Positions 43,027 to 52,098 of a stretch of DNA of 64,000 nt are shown in pieces; the stretch's first letter is position 1, and every line of letters starts with the position of its first letter. A program made the translations under genes and the position numbers. The DNA is from Ignavibacteriales bacterium (GTDB lineage Bacteria > Bacteroidota > Ignavibacteria > Ignavibacteriales > SURF-24): NCBI GenBank assembly GCA_026390815.1, contig JAPLFH010000033.1, positions 186,001 to 250,000 of the forward strand. The letters are read 5' to 3'. The notes under the pieces are model-generated. The model ran no database searches. It saw nothing but the letters and a program-made list of their open reading frames with translations, and had not been told where the DNA came from.

Positions 43027-45450
43027 TTGAAAACATTCATTGTACCTATTTTGTTCTTTATACTTTGCGGCGTCATTTTCCCACAGCAATTTCATTTGGA
43101 GGGAAAAGTATTTGGTGAAAAGAAAAGTAACCCGCTTAGTTTTGTAAATGTACGGGTATTAAATTCGATGTATGGCACAACCACAAACAGTGAAGGAAAA
43201 TATCAGCTAAAACTAAAAGCCGGAAACTACAAATTGGTTGCTTCATTTATTGGATACATTTCTGATACAATATCGCTAAACGTGAACAAAAATTTTTCAG
43301 AAGTTGATTTCTATCTTAAACCGACTTCTCTTCACACTGAAGAAGTAGTTGTATTACCAGGAAAAAATCCTGCTCTTGAAATTATCCGGAAAGCAATTGA
43401 AAAGAAAAATTCCAGAATTGCAAAAATTAATAGCTATGAATTTCTGGCTTACACCAAAGGAGTAATCCGTTCAGATCAAGATATGAATGCTGGGGATAAT
43501 TCCGTTTCACTTGGTTTGGGAAGAAGTTCAGACACATCCAAACTGAACATACAGGGAATATTAGAAAACCAGAGCCATGGATTTTTTAAGAAACCAGATT
43601 ATTATAAAGAATTTATTATTGCCCAAAAGCAAAGTTCTAACTTTCCAGCGTCTGTTAATACACTTACCGGTGGAAGAATAATCCAAAACTTTTACAGCAA
43701 CGATATAAAGTTTTTTAATCGCCCTCTAACCAGTCCACTGGCAGATAATGCGTTGAAGTATTATTACTATTACATTTACGATACGCTTGCCATCGATAAG
43801 GAAAAAGTTTTTCAAATTTATTTTGAGCCGGATTATAAAAGTGATCCCGGATTTACAGGATATCTTTTTATTACCGATAGCACATTTAACTTAATCAAGG
43901 TAGATGTTGAGTTAAACAGAGCAGCCAACGTAGGTGGAATTTTCGAAAAGGTAAATATCTTTCAACAGTTTGTACCTTATGGTGATGATATTTATATGCC
44001 GATAGATTACCGGCTTTTTATTAAGGCTAATGTTTTAGGATTGGTAAGAATTGGTTTAGAAGTAAATACAATTCTTTACGATTACAAAATTAACTCCGAA
44101 ATAACAGACAACTTTTTTGATAAAGCAATTCTTACTGTGGAAACCGGCGCCGATAAAAAAGATTCCACTTATTGGAAGAATTCGTTAACAATTCCAACTA
44201 CAGATGAAGAACTTAAAGCTTACAAAGCTATTGATAGCATCAAATCAATTCCAAAAAGTTTTTGGGATAATTTTCCCGGTAATTTGCTTAGCACACAAAT
44301 AAATCTTAATGATAATTTTTCAATCAGTGGTCCGCTTTCATTTTACCATTTTAACCGGGTAGAAGGGCACGCTTTAGATTTTGGATTTTACTCCAGCCAG
44401 CTTTTTGATAAACGTTTTAATTCGAACCTGAATTTTAATTATGGCTTTTCTGATAAAAAATTTAAAACGGATTTAGCTGCATCATATCTTCTTGGAGATT
44501 ACAGAACTTATAAACTTTCTTTTAACGCATTTAACAAGATGGCTGTACTTTTTCCAGAATCTGATGAATACAACGATCTGACTTCAACTGTGCTGGCATT
44601 ATTCAGCAAATATGAATTCAGAAATTATTATTACACAAAAGGAATAGATTTTAAAATTTCCGGCGAGGTTTTTCCAATCTTGAATTTAGGACTTGGTTTT
44701 ATCGCTCACAAAGATGATAGTGCTCAAGTTAATACTAATTATTCATTCTTTAGAAAAGATAAAAAGTGGAAAGACAACCAGAAAATTTATAATACAAACA
44801 TCAATGCGGTAACTTTCAGTTTCGGTTTGGATTTCAGAAACTTTATTGAAGATGGTTACTTCCGCAGGAGAGTTTCCCAGGGGAATTCATATATTAAAAT
44901 CGGTGGAGATGTTTTAATTAGCGATTCCAAAACTCTTAAGAGTGATATGGATTTTAAGAAATATTCTTTAACTATTGATGGAACGTTAAATACATTTAAT
45001 TCAGCAAAATTTGTCTTCAAATATTTTACAAATTATTCTTATGGACCAGTTCCGTCTCAAATGATGTATGCCTTACCTGGCAATATTGATATCGTTTCTA
45101 AGAATTGGACATTTAGAACTGTTGGTGTTGGAGAATATTTTGGAGATAGGGTAACTACATTATTTATTGAGCATCAATTCGGAGATGAATTATTCAGACT
45201 TCTAAGGATCCCAACGATAGAGGATCTTGAACTTCAGCTTACTGGATTTTTTAACGTCGGGTGGATTGATGTTTCGTCTGAATCAAAAAATATTTTACCA
45301 AGCGTTAACAAATCGTTCATCAAACCGCTGATGGAAGCTGGATTTAGTATTGGACATGTTTTATTTCCGTTACGGCTGGAATTTACCTGGCGATTGAATT
45401 ATACAGAAAAGAATAAATTTGTAATCGGGTTGAACACATTTATTTTTTAA
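43027..45450 (+). CDS. DUF5686 / carboxypeptidase-regulatory-like outer-membrane protein
   Basis: An 807-residue protein of the Bacteroidetes DUF5686 family. It begins with TTG 43027, since an in-frame stop lies just before it and AAGGAT is 6 nt upstream; the TTG-initiated signal peptide MKTFIVPILFFILCGVIFPQ makes sense. Next comes a CarboxypepD_reg-like domain (LEGKVFGEKKSNPLSFVNVR, ASFIGYISDTISLNV), then the DUF5686 region (ALEIIRKAIEKKNSRIAKIN) and a long beta-barrel ending in aromatic GLNTFIF. Relatives are putative outer-membrane channels or receptors of unknown cargo. The final Phe is the usual outer-membrane sorting signal. Confidence 0.87.
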   Translation: MKTFIVPILFFILCGVIFPQQFHLEGKVFGEKKSNPLSFVNVRVLNSMYGTTTNSEGKYQLKLKAGNYKLVASFIGYISDTISLNVNKNFSEVDFYLKPTSLHTEEVVVLPGKNPALEIIRKAIEKKNSRIAKINSYEFLAYTKGVIRSDQDMNAGDNSVSLGLGRSSDTSKLNIQGILENQSHGFFKKPDYYKEFIIAQKQSSNFPASVNTLTGGRIIQNFYSNDIKFFNRPLTSPLADNALKYYYYYIYDTLAIDKEKVFQIYFEPDYKSDPGFTGYLFITDSTFNLIKVDVELNRAANVGGIFEKVNIFQQFVPYGDDIYMPIDYRLFIKANVLGLVRIGLEVNTILYDYKINSEITDNFFDKAILTVETGADKKDSTYWKNSLTIPTTDEELKAYKAIDSIKSIPKSFWDNFPGNLLSTQINLNDNFSISGPLSFYHFNRVEGHALDFGFYSSQLFDKRFNSNLNFNYGFSDKKFKTDLAASYLLGDYRTYKLSFNAFNKMAVLFPESDEYNDLTSTVLALFSKYEFRNYYYTKGIDFKISGEVFPILNLGLGFIAHKDDSAQVNTNYSFFRKDKKWKDNQKIYNTNINAVTFSFGLDFRNFIEDGYFRRRVSQGNSYIKIGGDVLISDSKTLKSDMDFKKYSLTIDGTLNTFNSAKFVFKYFTNYSYGPVPSQMMYALPGNIDIVSKNWTFRTVGVGEYFGDRVTTLFIEHQFGDELFRLLRIPTIEDLELQLTGFFNVGWIDVSSESKNILPSVNKSFIKPLMEAGFSIGHVLFPLRLEFTWRLNYTEKNKFVIGLNTFIF

Positions 45451-45455
45451 AATAA

Positions 45456-45484
45456 AAAAGTCCCGATAAAAACCGGGACCCAAT
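45456..45484 (-). terminator. Rho-independent terminator of the RRM gene
   Basis: On the minus strand GGTCCCGGTTTTTATCGGGAC, then TTTTTTATTTT: a GTCCCG/CGGGAC stem and a T-run, 22 nt beyond the RRM stop. Its TCCCG arm resembles the repeats inside RNase P RNA. Confidence 0.82.
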
Positions 45485-45505
45485 AATGCAGCTAATTAAA
45501 ATTTT

Positions 45506-45757
45506 TTATTTCTGAGGTTTTGCTTCGTTAACGATAATATTACGGCCGCTAAGCATACTACCATTTAAAGCTTTAATTGCAGCATTTGATTCGGTTTCGT
45601 TTGGCATTTCTACAAATCCGAATCCCCTTGATTTTCCGGTCTGACGATCGGTAACAACTTTTGCTGAAACAACTTCACCAAAAGGCTCAAATGCAGTCTT
45701 TAAGATTTCGTCATTTACAGCCCACGGGAGATTTCCCACAAAGAGCTTAGTACTCAT
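45506..45757 (-). CDS. Small RNA-binding protein (single RRM, cold-inducible Rbp type)
   Basis: An 83-residue single RRM. RNP2 is KLFVGNLPW and RNP1 is KSRGFGFVEM; the sheet continues to the end with LSGRNIIVNEAKPQK. Such proteins in cyanobacteria and Bacteroidetes-type bacteria bind RNA and are often induced by cold. It is a single gene with its own terminator, and the leader is short. No glycine tail is present. Confidence 0.93.
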   Translation of the reverse strand: MSTKLFVGNLPWAVNDEILKTAFEPFGEVVSAKVVTDRQTGKSRGFGFVEMPNETESNAAIKALNGSMLSGRNIIVNEAKPQK

Positions 45758-45869
45758 TAAACCAATACCTCTAAAAAGTTGAAAAAACAGTGTGCTATAT
45801 ACAGTGAGAAATATACTTTTAATTTTTTAAAAATCAAACAAATCATGTGGAGTGTTTCTTAGTAGTGTA

Positions 45870-47225
45870 TCACACAAGCACTTTGTCTATTGCTTCAGAT
45901 AGGTTTGATACTGGGATTACTTTTATCTTTCCTTTTACCAAAAGTGATTTAAAATTTTTATTTGGAATTATGATATAGTTAAATCCAAGCTTTTCCGCTT
46001 CCTGAATTCTTTTCTCGATGTTGCCGATACTTCTAACTTCACCGCCCAAACCAACTTCGCCAACCAAAACAAATTCTTTATTAACACTTCTTTCTAACAA
46101 ACTGGAGGCAATGGCACAGCAAACAGCAAGATCAACTGCGGGCTCATCAATTTTAATTCCTCCAGCCATGTTTAAGAAAACATTATTGGCAGAAAGACGA
46201 AAGCCAGCGCGCTTTTCTAATACTGCAAGCAAAATGGAAAGTCGGCGGTAATCAAAACCAGTTGCTACTCTCTGCGGATTTCCAAAATTGGAAGGAGTAA
46301 CTAATGCCTGAACTTCCAGAAGGATTGGTCTTGTGCCTTCCATACTTGATGTAACTGCTGAACCAGTTGTTTGATTATCTCTTTCGCTTAAAAATATTTC
46401 GCTGGGATTTTTAACTTCACTTAATCCAGTATCGTGCATTTCAAAAATTCCAATTTCATTTGTGCTGCCAAAGCGATTCTTTTCTGCGCGAAGTATTCGG
46501 TAGCTGTGGTGTCTTTCTCCTTCGAATTGAAGAACTGTATCAACTATATGCTCCAAAACTTTTGGACCGGCAATAATTCCTTCCTTGGTTACATGACCGA
46601 TTAAAATCATAACCTGCTGTGTTGCTTTTGCAATTTGCATCAACGCCGAGGTGCATTCCCTTAATTGGGTTACTGTTCCCGCAGCATTGTCTAAAGATGA
46701 ATTATAAACGGTTTGGATTGAATCTACAATAATAACATCCGGTGCAAGATTTTGAATTGCTGAAAGAATAATATCCAAATCAGTTTCTGCAAGTATGAAA
46801 AAATTTTCAGAATTAATTTTTAATCGTGTGGCTCTCAATTTTATCTGCTTGTTAGATTCTTCGCCGGTAACATAAAGAACTTTCCCTTTAATTTTATCAG
46901 CCGCCTGCATAACCAAAGTTGATTTCCCAATCCCCGGGTTGCCGCCAATTAAAATAACAGAGCCGGGCATTAAACCACCGCCCAAAACTCTATCAAACTC
47001 ATTTATGTTTGTAGTTAATCTATCTTCTTCAGTTGATGAAATATCAACAAGCTTGTTAATTGTAAAACCTACTTTGAAAGAAGATTTTTTTTGTTTGTTA
47101 GTTTCCACCAATTCTTCTGCAAAAGTGTCCCATGCTTCGCACTCAGGGCACTTACCAATCCACTTAACTGATTCAAATCCGCAGTTTGAGCAGACATATT
47201 TGGTTTTAGTTTTTGTCTTATTCAT
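45870..47225 (-). CDS. radA: DNA repair protein RadA (Sms)
   Basis: A 451-residue RecA-like ATPase and Lon-like-domain protein that extends branched DNA in recombination. N-terminal C4 zinc finger (CSNCGFESVKWIGKCPECEAW), Walker A GGNPGIGKST, the RadA-specific KNRFGSTNEIGIFEM, and the C-terminal Lon-protease-like domain with VFLNMAGGIKIDEPAVDLAV, here without a functional protease role. It lies 118 nt after the mlaF-like gene's start side on the same strand, with no shared operon obvious. Confidence 0.96.
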   Translation of the reverse strand: MNKTKTKTKYVCSNCGFESVKWIGKCPECEAWDTFAEELVETNKQKKSSFKVGFTINKLVDISSTEEDRLTTNINEFDRVLGGGLMPGSVILIGGNPGIGKSTLVMQAADKIKGKVLYVTGEESNKQIKLRATRLKINSENFFILAETDLDIILSAIQNLAPDVIIVDSIQTVYNSSLDNAAGTVTQLRECTSALMQIAKATQQVMILIGHVTKEGIIAGPKVLEHIVDTVLQFEGERHHSYRILRAEKNRFGSTNEIGIFEMHDTGLSEVKNPSEIFLSERDNQTTGSAVTSSMEGTRPILLEVQALVTPSNFGNPQRVATGFDYRRLSILLAVLEKRAGFRLSANNVFLNMAGGIKIDEPAVDLAVCCAIASSLLERSVNKEFVLVGEVGLGGEVRSIGNIEKRIQEAEKLGFNYIIIPNKNFKSLLVKGKIKVIPVSNLSEAIDKVLV

Positions 47226-47342
47226 ATATTCTAAAAGTTAAATCCTTGGGTAGCAAGATGATTTTTAAAAACAGAGAGATCACAAAATTATTATTAAGTT
47301 CTGCTTCGGATTCTAAAAATTTTTCTGTCTCAAAGTTAGTTG

Positions 47343-48074
47343 TTAAAATCCTGTTCTTTTAATAAAATTATCAATCACCCTATCGTTGGAATTAAGCATC
47401 TGTTCCGGTGTTCCTTCAAAATAAATTTTTCCATCATGAATCATTGCGACTTTGTCGGCAACATTCCTAACAGTTACAATATCGTGTGTAACAACTATCG
47501 AGGTTACTTTCAATTTTGTGTTAAGCTCTTTTATCAAATCATCAATTGAATCGGACATAATGGGATCCAGCCCGGTTGTTGGTTCATCATATAAAATATA
47601 ATCTGGATCGGTTACCAAAGCCCGTGCAAGCCCAACACGTTTTTTCATACCGCCAGAAAGTTCGGAAGGTTTTAATCCTTGAATATTAGATAGCCCCACA
47701 AGGTTCAACTTATGTTCAACGATTTTCTTTACATCAGGTTCTGCAATATCATGATTGTTTTCAACGATTGGGAGCGCTACATTTTCACCAACAGTCATCG
47801 AATCGAATAAAGCTGCACCTTGAAACAAGAATCCAAATTTTCTTCTTACCGCAAACAAATCGTTCCTGCTTAACTCAGAAATATTTTGATTATCAACTTT
47901 AACGAAACCTTCGTCCGGAAAGAGTAATCCAACGATATGTTTAATTAAAACACTTTTTCCGCAACCACTTCTGCCAATAATAGCAATCGTTTTACCGGTT
48001 TCAATAGTAAGATCAATTCCCAGTAAAACTTTTTTTTCTTTAAATTTCTTATGAAGATTATTAATTTCAATCAT
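47343..48074 (-). CDS. ABC transporter ATP-binding protein, MlaF-like
   Basis: A 243-residue ATPase. Walker A GRSGCGKSVLIKHIVG, Q-loop GFLFQGAALFDSMTVGENV, signature LSGGMKKRVGLARAL, Walker B YILYDEPTTGLDP and His-switch VVTHDIVTVRNVADKVA. The SGGMKKR and ALFDSMTVGENVA wording is typical of MlaF, the ATPase for phospholipid traffic between the membranes (and of related Mce systems). The permease MlaE and the MCE protein are not adjacent, so the partner genes are elsewhere. Single gene here. Confidence 0.9.
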   Translation of the reverse strand: MIEINNLHKKFKEKKVLLGIDLTIETGKTIAIIGRSGCGKSVLIKHIVGLLFPDEGFVKVDNQNISELSRNDLFAVRRKFGFLFQGAALFDSMTVGENVALPIVENNHDIAEPDVKKIVEHKLNLVGLSNIQGLKPSELSGGMKKRVGLARALVTDPDYILYDEPTTGLDPIMSDSIDDLIKELNTKLKVTSIVVTHDIVTVRNVADKVAMIHDGKIYFEGTPEQMLNSNDRVIDNFIKRTGF

Positions 48075-48227
48075 CGTGTAAAATAAGCTGCTCCAAATTC
48101 ATTGGTAAATATAAATGAATTTTGGGAAAGTTATTTGAGTGATTCTATGTGGCGCATACTTGTTATTGGATGATGAATCCAAAGTTGGATGTAAAACAAG
48201 CAATTCTTTTTTTTAATTTTGGTGGAA

Positions 48228-48695
48228 ATGTCTAAAACAAACGCAATAAGGATTCTTGAGGCAAATGGAATAAAACATTCTACTTATTCTTATGAATTTA
48301 GTGAAGATGAAATTGATGCATTATCTGTTGCAAAAAAAATTGAAGCAGATCCGGAATCGGTTTTTAAAACTTTAGTAACACGCGGGGATAAAAACGGGAT
48401 TAACGTTTTTTGCATACCGGCAACTGCCGAACTTAATTTAAAGAAAGCAGCACTTGCCAGTGGGAATAAAAGTATAGAAATGATAAAGATGAAAGAAATA
48501 CTTCCGCTTACTGGTTACATTCGCGGAGGCTGCTCCCCAATTGGTCTAAAGAAGGATTACCCAACTTACATTGATGAAACAGCGCAGCTTTTTGATGAAA
48601 TATTTATTAGTGCCGGTATAAGAGGTATGCAAATAAAATTGTCACCAATTGATATTAAAGATTTGATTGAAGCAAAATTTGAAGATTTAATTTAG
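48228..48695 (+). CDS. ybaK: Cys-tRNA(Pro)/Cys-tRNA(Cys) deacylase YbaK
   Basis: A 155-residue trans-editing deacylase (YbaK/EbsC) that clears Cys-tRNA(Pro). The family core shows SVAKKIEADPESVFKTLVTRG (catalytic Lys in FKTL), FCIPATAELNLKKAALASG and GYIRGGCSPIGLKKDYPTYI, the conserved GGxSPxG loop. The start is ATG 48228 with GGTGG upstream; an in-frame TTG 9 nt earlier is not needed. Single gene between divergent mlaF and the GAF protein. Confidence 0.94.
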   Translation: MSKTNAIRILEANGIKHSTYSYEFSEDEIDALSVAKKIEADPESVFKTLVTRGDKNGINVFCIPATAELNLKKAALASGNKSIEMIKMKEILPLTGYIRGGCSPIGLKKDYPTYIDETAQLFDEIFISAGIRGMQIKLSPIDIKDLIEAKFEDLI

Positions 48696-48787
48696 AATTA
48701 ACAAATTATTTTATTCAGTTATGTTACGCATCGTTTGAAATTGGCAAAGGCTTTTTCTACTTTTAATAAAATGAAAGTGATATTGGT

Positions 48788-49978
48788 ATGGTAGATCCAA
48801 AAACTATTTTAATTTTTTCAGATGATCCTGAAAGTATTAGCTTGTATCAAGCTACTTCTTCAGAATTGGGAAAGCAATTACTCTTTAAAAGCAAAAGCCT
48901 GGATTCGCTTCGGATTTTGTCAATTCAAAAATTTGATTTAATAATTTATGAATTTCAAAAACCCAATTTTTCTGAAATAGATTTTTTTGATTCACTTTAT
49001 AGAATCGCCGTTGGAATTCCCATTTGCATTATTAGCGAATTTTTTTACGATACAAGGAATATTGTATTTGGAAATAAACCTGCTGCGTTTATTCTTAAAC
49101 CACTTAACCTGGATAAAGTTATGTCACTTTTTGAAAATATTTTCGAACAGCCATATTCAATGGAATCCTTGTCCAACAAGGAAACTCAAATTCAATTTTC
49201 ACTTCAGGCAAAAAAACTTTCGGTCTTATTAGAAATTTCAAAAAGAATAAACTCTAAGACCGATCTTGACGATTTGCTAAATACTATCATTAGCATTTCT
49301 TTAGATATTTTAAATGCTGAACGAGCAACTTTATTTATTCTTGATAAAGGAAAAAATCAACTTTGGTCCAGGGTAGGTACCAATATAAATTATAGTGAAA
49401 TAAGATTTCCTTCTGATCAGGGAATTGCTGGAGAAGTAGCCATTACAGGCGCCTCACAAATAATAGATAGTCCGTATCTTCATCCAAAATTTAATAAAGA
49501 GATTGACGCTCAAACAGGATTTGTAACCCGGAATATTCTTTGTGTTCCTTTGAAAAACTTAAAAGGCGATATAATTGGTGTATTCGAAACGATAAATAAA
49601 AAAGAAGGAAATTTTACTAAAGACGATGAGGATTTCATTAATATTCTGGCTGTAAATACTGGTATCTCTTTAGAAAACACATTACTTCAGGAAAAACTTG
49701 TTAAACAATTTAAGGAGCTTCAACATTCGTATGAGGAGTTGTACATTTCGCAAAAAGTAATGATAAAGGAGGCTAAGTTTTCTACTTTATCGGAAATACA
49801 CGGATATATTAAGAATGAAAATAATGCTTTAACTATATCCCGTGAATTAGAAGAAATTAAATCTGAAATTCCGGAAAACTTGAAATTAAGGAAAAACATT
49901 TCAAGCGTAGCAGAATCGTTAAAGAGTTCATTTAAAAGATTAGAAAATTATTTAGATTCAATGAAGAAAAATCTTTGA
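48788..49978 (+). CDS. Receiver-like + GAF signalling protein
   Basis: A 396-residue cytoplasmic protein. Residues 1-115 fold like a response-regulator receiver (TILIFSDDPESISLYQATSS, ending in FILKPLNLDKVMSLFENIF with the conserved Lys-Pro), but the phosphoacceptor position falls in LIIYEFQKP and lacks the expected Asp. A GAF domain follows (ISLDILNAERATLFILDKGK, GIAGEVAITGASQIIDSPY, NILCVPLKNLKGDIIGVFET). The last ~90 residues are coiled-coil helices without a kinase or cyclase domain. Probably a ligand-sensing adaptor in a signalling pathway. Isolated gene. Confidence 0.82.
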   Translation: MVDPKTILIFSDDPESISLYQATSSELGKQLLFKSKSLDSLRILSIQKFDLIIYEFQKPNFSEIDFFDSLYRIAVGIPICIISEFFYDTRNIVFGNKPAAFILKPLNLDKVMSLFENIFEQPYSMESLSNKETQIQFSLQAKKLSVLLEISKRINSKTDLDDLLNTIISISLDILNAERATLFILDKGKNQLWSRVGTNINYSEIRFPSDQGIAGEVAITGASQIIDSPYLHPKFNKEIDAQTGFVTRNILCVPLKNLKGDIIGVFETINKKEGNFTKDDEDFINILAVNTGISLENTLLQEKLVKQFKELQHSYEELYISQKVMIKEAKFSTLSEIHGYIKNENNALTISRELEEIKSEIPENLKLRKNISSVAESLKSSFKRLENYLDSMKKNL

Positions 49979-50021
49979 TTTGAATTACATTCCTTAAAAC
50001 AATTGTTCTAAGAACGATAGT

Positions 50022-50705
50022 TTATTTCCTGGCGAAAATCCTACGCAAAATTTTTTCATTTGTCAATTCTTTTAATGCATCTTTTGCAATCCACTTTGCG
50101 GATTTGGAATCAATTGTAAGTATTTGATTAGCAACTTCTATTGCTTTTTGATTAAGAAAAACGCTGCGCTTTCCTATTTGACGCAATGCCCAATTAACGG
50201 CTTTCCTAACAAAATTTCTTTCGTCTGTTGCCTCTCTTATTATAATCGGGAAAAATTTTTCAAATTCCTTGTCATCATCCTTTTTATTGTGAATAGAGAG
50301 TGTAGCCATCAAAACAAACCCTGCACGTTTTACAAATTCTTCTTCTCTTTCACTCCATTCAAATGCTTTTTGATAAGCAAAGCTGGTTTTATCAAATAAG
50401 TTGCTGCAGCATTGGTCGCAAATATCCCACGACTTGAATTCTTTTACCCACTTTTCCATTTGCTTTTCAGTAACCTTATCCGGCTCATCTATCATTGTAG
50501 CAAGCAAGCGGGCTTCGTGAATTTTAGTCTTCCATAATTCTAAAGAAAGACGATGATTCTTACCAATCAGTTTTGCAAACGGTCTCAGTTTATTAATTGT
50601 AACCCCATAAATGATTGGCGAACTGATTGCAAATCGTGCCATTCCTTCAACTGCTTTTGGATTGGCGTTGCTCTTAATCCATTTTAAAACTTGTTCTAAT
50701 TCCAT
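50022..50705 (-). CDS. DNA alkylation repair protein (AlkD-like HEAT fold)
   Basis: A 227-residue all-helical protein of the AlkD family, base-excision glycosylases that remove positively charged alkylated bases. Seen: MARFAISSPIIYGVTINKLRP, WKTKIHEARLLATMIDEPDK, WVKEFKSWDICDQCCSNLFD and FVRKAVNWALRQIGKRS. The SWD segment carries the Trp-Asp of AlkD's active site. The length is right for the small bacterial form. Single gene, no operon. Confidence 0.9.
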   Translation of the reverse strand: MELEQVLKWIKSNANPKAVEGMARFAISSPIIYGVTINKLRPFAKLIGKNHRLSLELWKTKIHEARLLATMIDEPDKVTEKQMEKWVKEFKSWDICDQCCSNLFDKTSFAYQKAFEWSEREEEFVKRAGFVLMATLSIHNKKDDDKEFEKFFPIIIREATDERNFVRKAVNWALRQIGKRSVFLNQKAIEVANQILTIDSKSAKWIAKDALKELTNEKILRRIFARK

Positions 50706-50847
50706 TATTTCATTTAAATAGTTTTAACTTAAAAGAGGTCAAAAATTATTGATTTGTGTCACTTTATAAAGATTTTTCTTCCATGTAACAAAATATTTCT
50801 TTACCAATAATATAGATGCGGACATAAAAAATTGACGTGGAGGAAAA

Positions 50848-51081
50848 ATGAAAAAACTTGCAGCACGACTTTACTTTTGGATAATTTTGACTTTAATTGT
50901 TTTTTTGTTTTTAATGATTGGAAACCTGAATACAAGCGAAAATAATAATCAGCTTCATATCAGTCCCATATTAAAAGCAAATGATTCATTGTTTAAGAAA
51001 CAGACTGATACAACTAATTACCAGTTAACAAAAAACATCTCAAATGAAAAAAATAGATCCTTATCTGAAATTAAACGATAG
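50848..51081 (+). CDS. Small single-pass membrane protein, unknown
   Basis: A 77-residue protein with the strong site GGAGGAAAA before ATG 50848. A hydrophobic segment (LYFWIILTLIVFLFLMIGN) is followed by a short polar tail (SLFKKQTDTTNYQLTKNISN). It could be a membrane anchor or a small peptide with a signal sequence. The good ribosome site argues that it is real. No family is recognised. Confidence 0.55.
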   Translation: MKKLAARLYFWIILTLIVFLFLMIGNLNTSENNNQLHISPILKANDSLFKKQTDTTNYQLTKNISNEKNRSLSEIKR

Positions 51082-51098
51082 AATTTATAAAATCTCTT

Positions 51099-51659
51099 TT
51101 ATTCTTTTTGCTGTTTCTGTCGTTTATATTTACCCATCAACTGTCCTTGCGCAAGAATGTGACCTTTCATTGCATCAAGAAGTTCATTTTTAGTTGCACC
51201 GGCTTTAAGATGAAGAACTACATCGAGCGCATAGATTTTAAAGTAATAATGATGAATACCGGAAGGAGGACAGGGACCACCGTAAGTTATCGTGTGAAAA
51301 TTATTGGTGCCCATCAGTGCTTCGTCTGGTAAATTTCGGTTTGCACTTGTTTCTTCTCTTAACGCGAATATACTTGGTGGAATATTAAAAACCACCCAAT
51401 GGACCCAGTCGCCCGAAGGTGCATCCGGATCATCAGATATCAAGGAAAAGGATTTTATTCCTTTTGCTTCTGTCCGCCAAGTAATAGGAGGAGATACATT
51501 TTTTCCATCGCAAGTATATTTGGATGGAATCATCTCTCCTTCTTTGAAGGCAGAACTTGTAACTTTGATTTCCATTTTCTTTCCTTTTAAAACAGTTTGT
51601 GAAAAAGAAATGCAAGTAATTATTGAAAGAGATATAAAAAGAAAGATACTTTTATACAT
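51099..51659 (-). CDS. YbhB/YbcL-family (PEBP-like) protein, exported
   Basis: A 186-residue phosphatidylethanolamine-binding-protein-like fold. Signal peptide MYKSIFLFISLSIITCISFSQ, then the family motifs MIPSKYTCDGKNVSPPITW, LISDDPDAPSGDWVHWVVFNIPP and YGGPCPPSGIHHYYFKIYALD, which line the small ligand pocket. The bacterial function is unknown; the Raf-kinase-inhibitor name is only homology. Convergent with the small membrane protein. Confidence 0.93.
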   Translation of the reverse strand: MYKSIFLFISLSIITCISFSQTVLKGKKMEIKVTSSAFKEGEMIPSKYTCDGKNVSPPITWRTEAKGIKSFSLISDDPDAPSGDWVHWVVFNIPPSIFALREETSANRNLPDEALMGTNNFHTITYGGPCPPSGIHHYYFKIYALDVVLHLKAGATKNELLDAMKGHILAQGQLMGKYKRQKQQKE

Positions 51660-52098
51660 ACTTTCTCACTAAACTTAAATTGCACTTTTTTGGATCGATT
51701 GAAATATATAATATTCCACGACAAGAGCAAAGTTAAGTTTTAGGTAATGCGCCCAATTACTAAGCTGTATTTATTAAGAGGTTCTTGAAAAATGCTTTTT
51801 AGCTTAATATTAAAGCAATATGAAAGTTTCGTTATTAATAATCTCATAAATGAGTCCACTCTAAAAAGGGCATTCCCGTTAAAACCTGCTTGCAGCAGGC
51901 AAGCGGGAATCCAAAAACCTTTATAAATAAAATAGATTCCCGCTCCCACCTACCGCTGGCAGGTTTGTGGGGATGACAACTGGGCAATATTAGCTTATTA
52001 GACCGGACTCATTAATCAAAACTGAACTTTTCATTTAATTTTTTATTTTTTATTGGTAATTTTGTCTATCTTCTTTTAGATAATAAATGTGGTAAAGC
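51660..52098. other. Repeat-bearing intergenic region before the motility block
   Basis: 439 nt between the YbhB-like gene and the histidine kinase. It holds the composite palindromic element at 51872-51975 and no gene. The 3' part (52020-52098) is A+T-rich and must include the kinase's upstream region, but I recognise no promoter there. Confidence 0.5.
51872..51975. repeat. Composite element with ATTCCCGC arms and CCTGC palindromes
   Basis: Left unit: CATTCCCG, inner CCTGCTTGCAGCAGGC, then AAGCGGGAATCC (about 51871-51912). Right unit: GATTCCCGC, inner CCTACCGCTGGCAGG, then GTGGGGATGAC (about 51935-51976). Each unit is an inverted repeat enclosing a relative of the CCTGCCTG palindrome. Two repeat families therefore appear nested. 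Confidence 0.6.
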
